The notes under the pieces: model-generated
Database searches by the model: none
Seen by the model: the letters and a program-made list of their open reading frames with translations, nothing else
Told to the model about the DNA's origin: nothing
Position numbers and translations under genes: made by a program
Virus record (IMG/VR): IMGVR_UViG_3300032092_002572
Location: 1 to 39,520 of that record
Length of the DNA stretch: 39,520 bases
Direction: 5' to 3' (one strand)
Origin: a virus
Shown: one piece after another, positions 1-9,155 of the stretch
Position numbering within the stretch: position 1 is the first letter of the stretch
Layout of the letters: each line of letters begins with the position of its first letter

Positions 1-716
1 GCTTCAGCCTCCTTGATTTTCTTATTCAACTCCTTGATTTTCTCGTCAAGGCTGCGGAACTTCTTCTCAACATCTTCAGGGATGAATCCTGAGTTCTTAT
101 CCTTGTACTCCTGTATCTTCTTCTCAGCAGAGTATCCGAACTTGGAGTTGCGGTAGATGTCGTCCAGTGAAGATATGAATCGACCAGCGCTTCTTGCCTT
201 ACGGTCAAACTCATTGAACAACTGCTGCTGCAACTCAACCAATTCAGCCATTTCCTGATCGGTCTCAGCAAACTCCATATCCGTTTCCAGCTGATCGATA
301 AGCTCTGCAAACACATACGCCCCGGCCCCATCGTCCATCAGGTTAATTCTCACCGATTGCAACGCGGCGTCAAAACCAACTTTCTCAATATACTTTTGTG
401 CCGCCTGTCTAGCATCTGTTCTGCTCTCTACATCGTAAGTCAATCCGTACTGCTCAATGGCTTTTTTAGCAGCCTCCACATCCATTCCTTTCACCGCTCT
501 ACCAAACAATGCCTTGCGGCGTGTCTTTGGTTTCTCTTCTTCGGCTTCTTTTGCACCGGCTATTTCACCTTTGAGAGCATTGGCGTTCAGTGTGCCATCG
601 GCAATGAACTTATCCAACGCCCCATTATAGAGCATCTCCATGTACTCCTCAAAGGTCATCTCCTTTGGAGTAGCAGTCTTAGAGGTTTTGATTGTTACCT
701 TACAAGGGTTGGCCAT
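1..716 (-). CDS. Partial coiled-coil phage protein (C-terminus off the window)
   Basis: I translated 238 codons from the ATG at 716 without meeting a stop, so the gene continues past the left edge. It begins MANPCKVTIKTSKTATPKEM, which looks like a proper soluble N-terminus. After about residue 75 it is dominated by charged, heptad-like helices (AELVELQQQLFNEF, SLDEKIKELNKKIKEAEA), so a long coiled coil is likely. Its ATG overlaps the stop of the ferritin-like gene as TAATG, so it is the next member of the same late operon. Position after the polyvalent protein suggests a virion-associated or morphogenesis role, but I do not recognise the family. Confidence 0.75.
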   Translation of the reverse strand, partial: MANPCKVTIKTSKTATPKEMTFEEYMEMLYNGALDKFIADGTLNANALKGEIAGAKEAEEEKPKTRRKALFGRAVKGMDVEAAKKAIEQYGLTYDVESRTDARQAAQKYIEKVGFDAALQSVRINLMDDGAGAYVFAELIDQLETDMEFAETDQEMAELVELQQQLFNEFDRKARSAGRFISSLDDIYRNSKFGYSAEKKIQEYKDKNSGFIPEDVEKKFRSLDEKIKELNKKIKEAE

Positions 717-1207
717 TAGAACAGTTTTTCTTCGAGAAGCAATAACTTGAACTTATCTTTTCCGTCTACGTCCTCAAGCAGGTTGAGCTTGTCGCTGTAT
801 TCCGCAACAGACTTAGTCTGTATCAATCGGAACTGCTGCAAGAAATCAAACGTGCAAAGGTCCATATTGAAGAGTTTCTTAGATGTCTCTTCGTATGCCT
901 CATACAAATCATACTCGATCTTGTACGCCTCTTCCAAAACTTCAAGAAGTCCGGAGAAGTCTACCTGCGGCTTGGGTACGGTGGGAAGAGGAACTGTGAT
1001 GTTCCAGTCAACCAAATACTTTTCAATCTTGGCTGCGTGTTCGAGTTCGTCCTGAGACTCAGCAGCAAAGAAGGCCGCAGCCTTGAAGTATCCAACACCC
1101 TGACACCAGTTACTGGCGGCACGATAGAAGTAAAACGCATCCATCTCGTCCAAGTGACGTGGAGCTAATAGGTCTACTACACCTTTGTCTAAACTATGAG
1201 GTTTCAT
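716..1207 (-). CDS. Ferritin-like non-haem iron protein
   Basis: The 163-aa protein follows bacterial ferritin (E. coli FtnA type) closely over its whole length. The segment SNWCQGVGYFKAAAFF resembles the FtnA stretch with SAWC and GAAAF, and ESQDELEHAAKIEKYL matches the metal-binding helix. By eye, the ferroxidase ligands are kept: E21, E54 and H57 for site A, E98 (in YKIE) and Q130 for site B. The extra glutamates of FtnA site C are replaced (S133). Length is a little under the usual 165 to 170 aa and no signal peptide is seen. The expected role is oxidation and storage of Fe(II) in a 24-mer. It lies 6 nt after the polyvalent protein gene and overlaps the next gene as TAATG, so it is expressed with virion proteins. 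Iron storage in the infected cell and iron carried in the virion are both only inferred. A non-ferroxidase ferritin-fold protein is the main alternative. Confidence 0.85.
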   Translation of the reverse strand: MKPHSLDKGVVDLLAPRHLDEMDAFYFYRAASNWCQGVGYFKAAAFFAAESQDELEHAAKIEKYLVDWNITVPLPTVPKPQVDFSGLLEVLEEAYKIEYDLYEAYEETSKKLFNMDLCTFDFLQQFRLIQTKSVAEYSDKLNLLEDVDGKDKFKLLLLEEKLF

Positions 1208-1213
1208 GTTTTA

Positions 1214-4200
1214 TTACGGGCAACCGTCGGTTTTATCTGTTATCACACCTGCGTCTTGCAGCTGCTTGTTGATCTTTGAAATATTGTCGTAAATATACTT
1301 CAACTTTGGGTCGCTGCCCAAAATTTCGTTGATAGCCGCACGAGCAGAACGGTCTCCATCCTTGAGCTTGTAATAGTTATCAACGATACTTGCAATCTGT
1401 TTTCCAACAGGAGTCTTAGCCTTTGGCTCACTTGCCGTAGCCCCGAACTCGTCTTGAAGAATTTCATTCAGTTGTTCCTTCTGGGCAGCATTCAAATCAC
1501 CGTACCAGTCCTGGTTTGAGATGTTCTCGTCAACAGCCTGCTGTGGATCCATGCCCTCTGCGATTGCCGCTTCAACTGCGTCTACCCCGTCTTCTACGGC
1601 TTGTCTGACCTGGGATGGAGTGCGTTTAACTACGGATGGCTGGATGGTTGGCTTTGGTATTGAGTTGGTTCCGTATTCAGTCTGGGTTTCTCTTAGTTTA
1701 CCTTGATCGGTGTAAGATTGATAATAACCCTTAACGCCATCGCTATCGCTATTTATGATTACATAATCAAAAACTTTAATATCCGCACTTTCAAGCGAGT
1801 TAATCATTGGTTTTACACCTGATGAAAACTGATCTTGATTCGAGTAAAATATAACGGCTGTTCCAACTCCTGATTCAGCAATGAATGATGTCGCTTCATT
1901 GTAATCAAATCCTTTTTTAAATATGTAATTGCCTATGATTTCATTTTTGTTGTTAAGCAATAACATCCCATGTTTAGGAAGAGCTGTAAATCTAACCTGC
2001 ATCAAAAACTGAGAAACATCTTTTGAGCTTTTAATGGCCTCAACAGGTTCAGACAAGATTTTTTGCTCGTCCATTACTTCAACTTTGAGAGCCTTGTTGT
2101 ATTCTTCTATACTTTCTTTGGTTATGTCTCTGTTTTTAATCAATGATATATCATCAGGATAAAGGTGTACATATTGTTTTTTATACGTATCCATGATGAT
2201 ATGTTCAAGCTCAATACCAAGTGGTCTTAGGGCGTTATCAACCTTATTAGTTAGTTGCATATCGGGTTTACTCGCCACTAATGATCCCGAAGGGTGGTTG
2301 TGGACAAGGTAAACCTTCTTAGATTTGAATTTTTTTGCTCCGGATAAAACTAATCTGGGATCTACTACGGTAGATGTCGGTCCGCCCATACCCAGGAATT
2401 GGATGTGAGCTTTTCCACTCTTGTCGACGTGTACAGCAAATGCGTGTTCAACAGATTTATCTTCAAGTTTACGCATAATATGAGCCACATCTTCTGCATC
2501 CTTGACCTTGACACTTCCGTTAAACTTAATTTGATTGTACTTGTTCCATACGGCTTTTACTGTATTACCGACTCCTCCCTCTCGTACAGTTTGCTCCCGT
2601 ACTCCACTAGGTTCACTATACGGAGCGTTTCCACTTTCGGATACAAACGGGCCGGAGGCTGTGTCTGTTTGTGTAAGTCCTTTATTTGGTCCATCTGTTA
2701 TTTTTTTATTTTCAACTAAATCTAATACGGATGCCAACGCTGGAGTGCGCTTTACCATTGATGGCTGGCCAATTGGCTTTGTAACCAGAGCTAATACTTC
2801 ATCCCTACGCTTAACTCCCTGCTCATAAAAATAATCTTCAGGATCCCCAGGCTCCGGCTTCCTATTCTTAAACTTAGCCTCGAACGTGTCATTGATGAGT
2901 TTGATTTTCTCTTCAGCAGACATATTCATAATCTGAATAACATTGGCCTTGGTGTATGGGCCGAATTTATTCAGGAATTTAGAAGCATAAGCAGCAATTT
3001 CTCTGTCGGCCTTTGTTCCAAGTTCGTCTCGCTTAGTTAAAGTGATTACTTTTTTCTCTCCCCACTTTTTATCAACCTCTTTTCTAGCCTGATCCACGAA
3101 GGAATCCCTGTAGGAGATCATGTCGCCATAGTCATCGAACTTCTTGAATTCAATATCCAGCTTGTTGTCGGGATCGTAAACCATTGAAACAACATCCGGA
3201 GTACCATCCTTCTCTTTCGACCATCCCTCAGGGGCGTACTCCTCATTGAAAGGAACACTGGAAACTTTTCTGAACCCGTTCTTTGAATACAACTCGGTAA
3301 GACGACCATCGAAATTGTCGAGCTTAATACCTCCAGCATTAATAGCCTTTGGGATCAAGCCTGCCAACGTGTTTTTCTTAGCTGGCACGCCCTCTCTTTG
3401 TTTTGCTGCGTTAGGATTGAATACGCCCTTGATATCCCCATCCTCTGTCACTACACCGTATGTGCCTTCGTTCTCTACAATCCTAGACTTTTTAAGTGTT
3501 TCTTCAGAAACGGGATCCACCGCCCACGCAAATGGACTTGTGCTGCGGAAGAACTCTTGTTCCGACAAATACTTGTCTACATCAGCTTTCGTTGGGCGCT
3601 TGCCTCGAAGGATGCCTTTGGATGGCTGAACGCTTCTAACTCCAATTCCATATGGAGCAACTGTTTGCTGCTGTTGAGTTCTAGGCATTTCACCATATTT
3701 TGACTTGAACTCATCAGTCATAATATCGTATGCATTTATCTTGCGATCAGGCACACCAATCACATTACCTAAAACATCGTTCTCATATGTGGAATGTTTA
3801 GATGTTCCCCCAAACCCAGTTGGTTGGAGAACAAGCATAACATCATTTAGCTCAAAATTATTATCAGCATAGAACCCATCTCTAAATTCATTTAAATCAA
3901 CAAACGCATTGTATTTCTCAAACAGTTTTTTCAATGGAGTCTGCTTGGATTGTTGATCAAGCATATCGATTAAGAACTGTTTTCTTTTTGGGGAATTTAG
4001 AAGCTCATCAAATGAATTGACGGAATTTAATATAGAGTTTAGTGAAGACACTTTTGATACTCCAAGTATTTCCTTTTTGAATTTATTAAATGGATCAATT
4101 TTTTTGTCAGCAGACCGATCCATTATTGCTTTTTCTATTCTGTTAAATACAACTTCTGAAATCTTCTTATTAAACAACTTACTGAGCTGAGGACTTCCAC

Positions 4201-7200
4201 TGATTATAAAAATATAATCGGTTTGACCCATTAGTTTTTCAATTTCTTTTTGGTTTTTTCCAGTAGCCCAGATAATGTTTTTATTTCTGTTTTCAGGGTC
4301 AAGAGCAAAAGATGGTCCTGCATCTAAAAAATGATATCCATCAACAACAGAATCAAAATACAAACCACGTCCCAATTGGTCGGCAACCCAAAACCAAACT
4401 TTTTGATCTTTATCTGCAATCTCTTTTATTAAAGAGCTAATATCTTTTATATCAGAAGGTTGTACAAATGATAAACTATGTCCATTTGGATTTACTTTAA
4501 CTTTAGGCGCACGATTTAAGTTGCTTGGTTGAACAATGCTTGTAGGAGTTCCAATGGTGTTTTGAAACTCACCTATATTCTTTTTCCCTACAACATCACT
4601 AATCTTACCGCCCTCATTCAACATTTTGTTGATCTGCTCAGCCAAACGCTTCACCTCAACTTGTGGAGAATTTGTAAGGATAGGTCTCAATCCAAACGCC
4701 TTAGCTATATCGTTCATGAATTCGATGAACTTCTCGCGGAACGAAGGCTTGAACGTGTTGATATCAATGTCTCCAGTTGCTACACGAGCCATGGTCTCAA
4801 CAACCGTTTCGTCTTCAATGCTCTCAGGACCTCTTCTTTGATACTCTTCAGAAGCGGCAATGTCAGCAGCAGCCTTAGCTACCGCGTTATTTCTTGTCGC
4901 CTCCGCCTTGAGTCCGTCTACGATTGCTCTGTATCGTTTTGGATCAGTGTTGCGTATGATATTTATCACAGGGTGAATACCTTCGTGGAACACGATAGTT
5001 TTACCCCACTCGCCCTTAATCTTATCTCGGTTTAAGATAATCGTTCCATCATCAGCCACAAACATACCTTCTGAACCACGACCTTGACTACGCTTTATAC
5101 GATCGTCATCATTATAATCGGCATCATCTTTAACCTCTACTTTTATACCGCTTTCAGAAAGAGATTGCTCAATTAACGGAACGGCTTCTTCGCCGTCGGA
5201 TGTTTCAAAAATCTTGGCCAGTCGAGTCTTGCGGGTTGGCTTAGGAGTGGGTTCTTCTGTAACCTGTGGGGTTACTACTTCTTCTTGCCCTTGTGCTTGA
5301 AGTACTCCACCTGTTGCAGGCGCTTCTTCGCTTGTGACTTCGATAGGTTGGGCTGCGATAGGTTCTTGCCCGACTCCGATTTCACTTGGTACCCCTTGGA
5401 TGTTTTCTTGATCATCGACTTGTTGTTTTACCTCGGCAGTTCCTTCGAGTGTACGAATGTCCTGCTCTAATTGTTTTTGAACATTTGAAATCTGTTGACG
5501 AGTCATCATCCGGTTTGGATCTGACTTCATGTTAGTCAACTCTTTATATTTCTTGTACAGATAGTTTGACGCAGCCTGCTTTACAGACTGAGCCACCGGC
5601 TGTCCCTGCTCCATCCTTTCTACCGCAAATGGAACCATTGGTTTCATATCGCTAAACAAAGTATCAACCTCGTTAACACCCCGCTCTTCACGCTGCTTCT
5701 GAAGCTCTACAATTTCCTGGTCACGCTCATCTTCTTGAACTGGAAACTCTTCGCCCTCCATGGACTTGTTGAACTCGTCCTCGATAGCCTTGAGCTTTGC
5801 GTCCTTAGCCTTCTCTTTGTCCTGCTCCATTTGCATGGAGAACATCTGATTGACTTCATCCTCTAATTTCTTGATCTCAGCATCCTTTCTTTCGTCAGGA
5901 ATGCGAAGTTCTTTCATTCGGTCCTGTTCCTTCTTCATCACTTCGGCCTGTTGAGCCAAGGCAAGGGCGTGATTCTGCTCCTCGCGACTCATAACATTCC
6001 AGCCGCTATGAGAACTCATTGCATCATAAATTGCAACAGCCTCATCTATATTGCTAAGATCTAATTTATTTATTTTATCGGAGGCGGTACCCTTCATTTT
6101 TTCATGAGGGCGTCTTTCTACGATTTCTCGCATCACCTCTTCTTGAATTGGACTCTTGGGGGTAGGGCGAGAAAATACAGACATACCTCCACCTGCTATA
6201 AATCCACCGAGGATAGCATCTTCATAAGCCTCTCCATTAAACGTATCATTAAAATATTGACGTTGACCAGCCGCGTTTAATGCCAGCTTACCAACATCTT
6301 CTCCGATCTGTCCAAGAAGTTCTTCACCCGCTTCTTTAATTGCCGTCTTACCATATGTAATTCCTGATTCTGGAACGGCCTTAATAGCGTTTTTTAATGC
6401 CAACTTTGCGGCTTCCTTAACAGGAAGACCCGACTTAATACCATTCGAAACACCCTGCATTATACTCTTACGAAATGCGCTAGGTTCAAAGTATTTTATA
6501 TCAGGGATAATTGATTCAATAAGGGCCGTTTGAGCAGCAAGGTAAGTACCAGCTAATGCTGCTTCTTGTGGGGACATACCGGCATCGAGTGCTTCTTGGT
6601 AGTAACCGGATTCGCTTGTCAAGAAAGCTGTACCAAAAGTGGCCGCCGCCTTTCCAATATTACTTGTCGCACCAATAAGTCCGCCACCAGCGGCAAACAG
6701 ACCGGCAGATCCAATTGCATTACCACCAACTACAGCAAGTCGCGCAGCAAGTGGGAGGTCTGACATATTCTTACCTTGAGGTAGTGGTGCGCCAAATTCA
6801 CGATCCAAGTCAGACTTTTGACCCGTTACCATGTCGTACATCTGGTCAGACCAGTCATAGTCTTTATCTCCAATTAAATCACCAAAGACCTTAGGGACTT
6901 GACCTATACTCAACACACCATTTGCTACAGCACCTCCGATTCCCTTAAAAAATTCAATCGTCTTACCATCCCCTGCCTGAAGGGCTTCAAATCGGCGCAA
7001 CTTAGCCTCCTCATCCACCATTTCGGTTCCTGCAATCTTTCCGTATTGCAGTTTGTTTTGTTGATATACGGAAGAAGTTCCTATTAAAGAATTTCTCTTT
7101 TTTTCGTATTGGCCATACAAGTCATTTAGTTGCGCCTTCTCTTCGTCAGTTACAGCGGTTTTTTCAAGGTTGTCAATCTCACTTGATATTTTAGACAATT

Positions 7201-7936
7201 CCCACTCCTTAGCATCATAAAACGCTCCCACAGCCTCAGCTTCAACTTGTCTTAGAAACTTTTCATCTTGATCTGTTCTATCGGCCTTTGACTTTGCTTT
7301 TAAAGTCTTGTATTTTTCTTTATAAGTATCACTCTTACTGGAACCAACAACCTCTAAATAATCTAAGTAACCGCTTGTAATATCTGTCGCGTATTCCTTA
7401 GATTCACCAGCCGTTGGCATCTTATAAATATCCTTATCACCAATAACAGAGTTGAAGATAGCCTTACTTTTTTGAGAGTTCTTAGCAACAACAACAGGAT
7501 CAGCAAATTTTGGAGCCTGGGTACCGTCCTGCTTCTCTTCTATATCAACTTCAAAGTATTTTGATGTAGGAATCTTAGCTTTCTTCTCAGCGGCTTTCTT
7601 TTCTTCTTGAGCCTGAAGACCTGTCTTTAATGGGACTTGCGTTTGGCTTGCTGAGTTGGTTATCTTCTCAGTTATTTTCTGCCCAAAACTCGGCGCAGAA
7701 GGCTCGCCACGCTGCTCGGCAGGCTCTGAAGAATCTGTAGATACTTTTTTTTTTGAAGGATTAAAATACTGACTATAAAAATCATCAGCGCCCTTGGTGG
7801 TTAAACCATTGTCAGTCATAAACTTATGAAGCTCGGCTGACTTTTGAGGGTTAGAATATTCTGAAACGAAAGTGGCCTCATCCTTCTGGGTGAGACCATT
7901 ATCTTTCATGAATTTGTATATAGGGTTAATTTCCAT
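1214..7936 (-). CDS. Giant polyvalent virion protein: zincin, GNAT-like and RadC/JAB domains
   Basis: At 2240 aa this is the largest gene. Residues 6-62 hold two copies of a ~30-residue repeat (KFMKDNGLTQK / KFMTDNGLTTK). Around 390-445 and 570-590 are Gly/Ala-rich hydrophobic segments that could enter a membrane. About 595-870 is charged and helical. HEGIH at 984-988 is an HExxH zincin motif, with a possible third ligand near E1046 (VVETMARVA). Around 1540-1575 a segment (LTELYSKNGFRKVSSVPF) resembles a GNAT C-terminal part. HNHPSG at 1879-1884 with a following D is the RadC/JAMM signature, and a second RadC-like copy near 1950-2070 lacks it. QPS-containing linkers separate several of these parts. 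Such domain strings are typical of large polyvalent proteins injected with phage DNA. Its place after the tail genes supports ejection into the host. The start overlaps the preceding stop as TAATG. Individual domain calls are by eye. Confidence 0.85.
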   Translation of the reverse strand: MEINPIYKFMKDNGLTQKDEATFVSEYSNPQKSAELHKFMTDNGLTTKGADDFYSQYFNPSKKKVSTDSSEPAEQRGEPSAPSFGQKITEKITNSASQTQVPLKTGLQAQEEKKAAEKKAKIPTSKYFEVDIEEKQDGTQAPKFADPVVVAKNSQKSKAIFNSVIGDKDIYKMPTAGESKEYATDITSGYLDYLEVVGSSKSDTYKEKYKTLKAKSKADRTDQDEKFLRQVEAEAVGAFYDAKEWELSKISSEIDNLEKTAVTDEEKAQLNDLYGQYEKKRNSLIGTSSVYQQNKLQYGKIAGTEMVDEEAKLRRFEALQAGDGKTIEFFKGIGGAVANGVLSIGQVPKVFGDLIGDKDYDWSDQMYDMVTGQKSDLDREFGAPLPQGKNMSDLPLAARLAVVGGNAIGSAGLFAAGGGLIGATSNIGKAAATFGTAFLTSESGYYQEALDAGMSPQEAALAGTYLAAQTALIESIIPDIKYFEPSAFRKSIMQGVSNGIKSGLPVKEAAKLALKNAIKAVPESGITYGKTAIKEAGEELLGQIGEDVGKLALNAAGQRQYFNDTFNGEAYEDAILGGFIAGGGMSVFSRPTPKSPIQEEVMREIVERRPHEKMKGTASDKINKLDLSNIDEAVAIYDAMSSHSGWNVMSREEQNHALALAQQAEVMKKEQDRMKELRIPDERKDAEIKKLEDEVNQMFSMQMEQDKEKAKDAKLKAIEDEFNKSMEGEEFPVQEDERDQEIVELQKQREERGVNEVDTLFSDMKPMVPFAVERMEQGQPVAQSVKQAASNYLYKKYKELTNMKSDPNRMMTRQQISNVQKQLEQDIRTLEGTAEVKQQVDDQENIQGVPSEIGVGQEPIAAQPIEVTSEEAPATGGVLQAQGQEEVVTPQVTEEPTPKPTRKTRLAKIFETSDGEEAVPLIEQSLSESGIKVEVKDDADYNDDDRIKRSQGRGSEGMFVADDGTIILNRDKIKGEWGKTIVFHEGIHPVINIIRNTDPKRYRAIVDGLKAEATRNNAVAKAAADIAASEEYQRRGPESIEDETVVETMARVATGDIDINTFKPSFREKFIEFMNDIAKAFGLRPILTNSPQVEVKRLAEQINKMLNEGGKISDVVGKKNIGEFQNTIGTPTSIVQPSNLNRAPKVKVNPNGHSLSFVQPSDIKDISSLIKEIADKDQKVWFWVADQLGRGLYFDSVVDGYHFLDAGPSFALDPENRNKNIIWATGKNQKEIEKLMGQTDYIFIISGSPQLSKLFNKKISEVVFNRIEKAIMDRSADKKIDPFNKFKKEILGVSKVSSLNSILNSVNSFDELLNSPKRKQFLIDMLDQQSKQTPLKKLFEKYNAFVDLNEFRDGFYADNNFELNDVMLVLQPTGFGGTSKHSTYENDVLGNVIGVPDRKINAYDIMTDEFKSKYGEMPRTQQQQTVAPYGIGVRSVQPSKGILRGKRPTKADVDKYLSEQEFFRSTSPFAWAVDPVSEETLKKSRIVENEGTYGVVTEDGDIKGVFNPNAAKQREGVPAKKNTLAGLIPKAINAGGIKLDNFDGRLTELYSKNGFRKVSSVPFNEEYAPEGWSKEKDGTPDVVSMVYDPDNKLDIEFKKFDDYGDMISYRDSFVDQARKEVDKKWGEKKVITLTKRDELGTKADREIAAYASKFLNKFGPYTKANVIQIMNMSAEEKIKLINDTFEAKFKNRKPEPGDPEDYFYEQGVKRRDEVLALVTKPIGQPSMVKRTPALASVLDLVENKKITDGPNKGLTQTDTASGPFVSESGNAPYSEPSGVREQTVREGGVGNTVKAVWNKYNQIKFNGSVKVKDAEDVAHIMRKLEDKSVEHAFAVHVDKSGKAHIQFLGMGGPTSTVVDPRLVLSGAKKFKSKKVYLVHNHPSGSLVASKPDMQLTNKVDNALRPLGIELEHIIMDTYKKQYVHLYPDDISLIKNRDITKESIEEYNKALKVEVMDEQKILSEPVEAIKSSKDVSQFLMQVRFTALPKHGMLLLNNKNEIIGNYIFKKGFDYNEATSFIAESGVGTAVIFYSNQDQFSSGVKPMINSLESADIKVFDYVIINSDSDGVKGYYQSYTDQGKLRETQTEYGTNSIPKPTIQPSVVKRTPSQVRQAVEDGVDAVEAAIAEGMDPQQAVDENISNQDWYGDLNAAQKEQLNEILQDEFGATASEPKAKTPVGKQIASIVDNYYKLKDGDRSARAAINEILGSDPKLKYIYDNISKINKQLQDAGVITDKTDGCP
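1617..2781 (-). repeat. Pair of 40-bp imperfect direct repeats encoding QPS-VKRTP linkers
   Basis: Positions 1617-1656 and 2742-2781 match at 31 of 40 bases by eye, both inside the giant polyvalent gene. They encode the linkers QPSVVKRTP (about residue 2101) and QPSMVKRTP (about residue 1725). A shorter related stretch near 3610-3640 encodes VQPSKGILRGKRPT. The repeats flank the tandem RadC-like region, so they may mark a duplicated or exchanged module. Confidence 0.6.
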
Positions 7937-9153
7937 TAAAATCCTCCTTGTGGTACGCCTGTATATGTTTTTCCTGTAGGACTAGTTGTTCCTGTCCTTG
8001 TCCTAAACTCGTCAAAGATATTAGGGTATCCCTGAGCATCAAAGTTTCCTTTGTTTTTATCGTAGTCAACCTCAACTTGAATTTGCTTGGCTAATTTAGT
8101 TCCATCTAGCTGAACCTCTTCTATTGTTCCATAACCAACCGCAGCCACAGAACCTCCTGGCTTCAAATAAAATCCATCTGCTGGTACGAAGTTCATGACC
8201 GGTTTTCCATTGTCATCATAAACATATACCGGCTTTGTTTTACCAAGAGCTATCTTGTTGAGGTTATAAGACTGATCCCATCGAGAGTCAGCCTCCTTGC
8301 TTTGGCCTGTAATAAGAACGTCTGGTTCTTTTTTAGAACCGCCGCCGCCGCTGCCTCCACCGCCGCCTCCCTGTGGAGCGGGTTGAACATCAGTTTTTAT
8401 CGGATAGCGCTTCTGACCCTCTTGGGAAACACGCTCAGCAAACAAGTCCACGGTTTCTCCGGGTTTCTTTAGCGATTCGTAAATCTCTTGCCCTTGAGCG
8501 TCATTGGTAATGTAATCAAGAACCAAACTGCGATGAGCCTCTCTGTTACGAGAAGTAACCTTCTTGCGACCGGTGTCTACCACCTCTTCTTTTGGAATCG
8601 TCTCATCAATGAACTCAATCAAGTCATAATTCAACTTGAATGGGTTTGACTCAGTGCGTAGCTTAGCTCTGTCTTGTGGACTCTTATTAGGGTCAGCGTA
8701 ATCCTTCAACCATTGAGTAGCATGGTCCTTATTGTACTTGCTCTGCTTGTCTTGATTGAGAATATTGAAAGATTGGTTGTAGTAAGTTTCATTGTCTTTA
8801 GCCGCAGAAGAAGCCTTTCGAATTTTATTCTCAAGCTCCTTCGCTTTTCTCATTAGACTTGAATCCATTGTTTCGGGGTCAATCCCCTGAGATTTAAGAT
8901 CTATGATAAAATCATTATACTCATTTACAGCCTTACTTACGTAATCATAATCAGATTGCCAAACATCGGGCATGTCTTCGAGCAAAGAATTCCAGGTTTT
9001 CTGCTGTTGCTCATACTCCTTTCTTTTCTTTTCTTCTTGAGCTAAAACATCTTTTTGGATATTGTATATCTGATTGTAAAACTGAGACGTGTCAAAGACG
9101 GTAGCTTCGCCACCACCCTGAGAAGTCACTCTTCCTTGGCTTGCTACTTTCAT
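7936..9153 (-). CDS. Probable virion (ejected) protein with Gly-Ser linker
   Basis: This 405-aa protein has an N-terminal two thirds that is helical and charged (QEEKKRKEYEQQQKTWNSLL and similar), probably coiled coil. A striking GGGGGGSGGGG linker follows near residues 265-275, and then a smaller beta-rich C-terminal part (KPVYVYDDNGKPVMNFVPADG). I do not recognise a family. Its start lies 2 nt after the pilot-like gene and its stop overlaps the polyvalent gene as TAATG. The trio 308 aa, 405 aa, 2240 aa sits where T7-like phages keep their internal core proteins gp14, gp15 and gp16, so an internal or ejected virion role is inferred from position only. The flexible linker suggests two independently folding parts. 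Confidence 0.75.
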   Translation of the reverse strand: MKVASQGRVTSQGGGEATVFDTSQFYNQIYNIQKDVLAQEEKKRKEYEQQQKTWNSLLEDMPDVWQSDYDYVSKAVNEYNDFIIDLKSQGIDPETMDSSLMRKAKELENKIRKASSAAKDNETYYNQSFNILNQDKQSKYNKDHATQWLKDYADPNKSPQDRAKLRTESNPFKLNYDLIEFIDETIPKEEVVDTGRKKVTSRNREAHRSLVLDYITNDAQGQEIYESLKKPGETVDLFAERVSQEGQKRYPIKTDVQPAPQGGGGGGSGGGGSKKEPDVLITGQSKEADSRWDQSYNLNKIALGKTKPVYVYDDNGKPVMNFVPADGFYLKPGGSVAAVGYGTIEEVQLDGTKLAKQIQVEVDYDKNKGNFDAQGYPNIFDEFRTRTGTTSPTGKTYTGVPQGGF

Positions 9154-9155
9154 TT

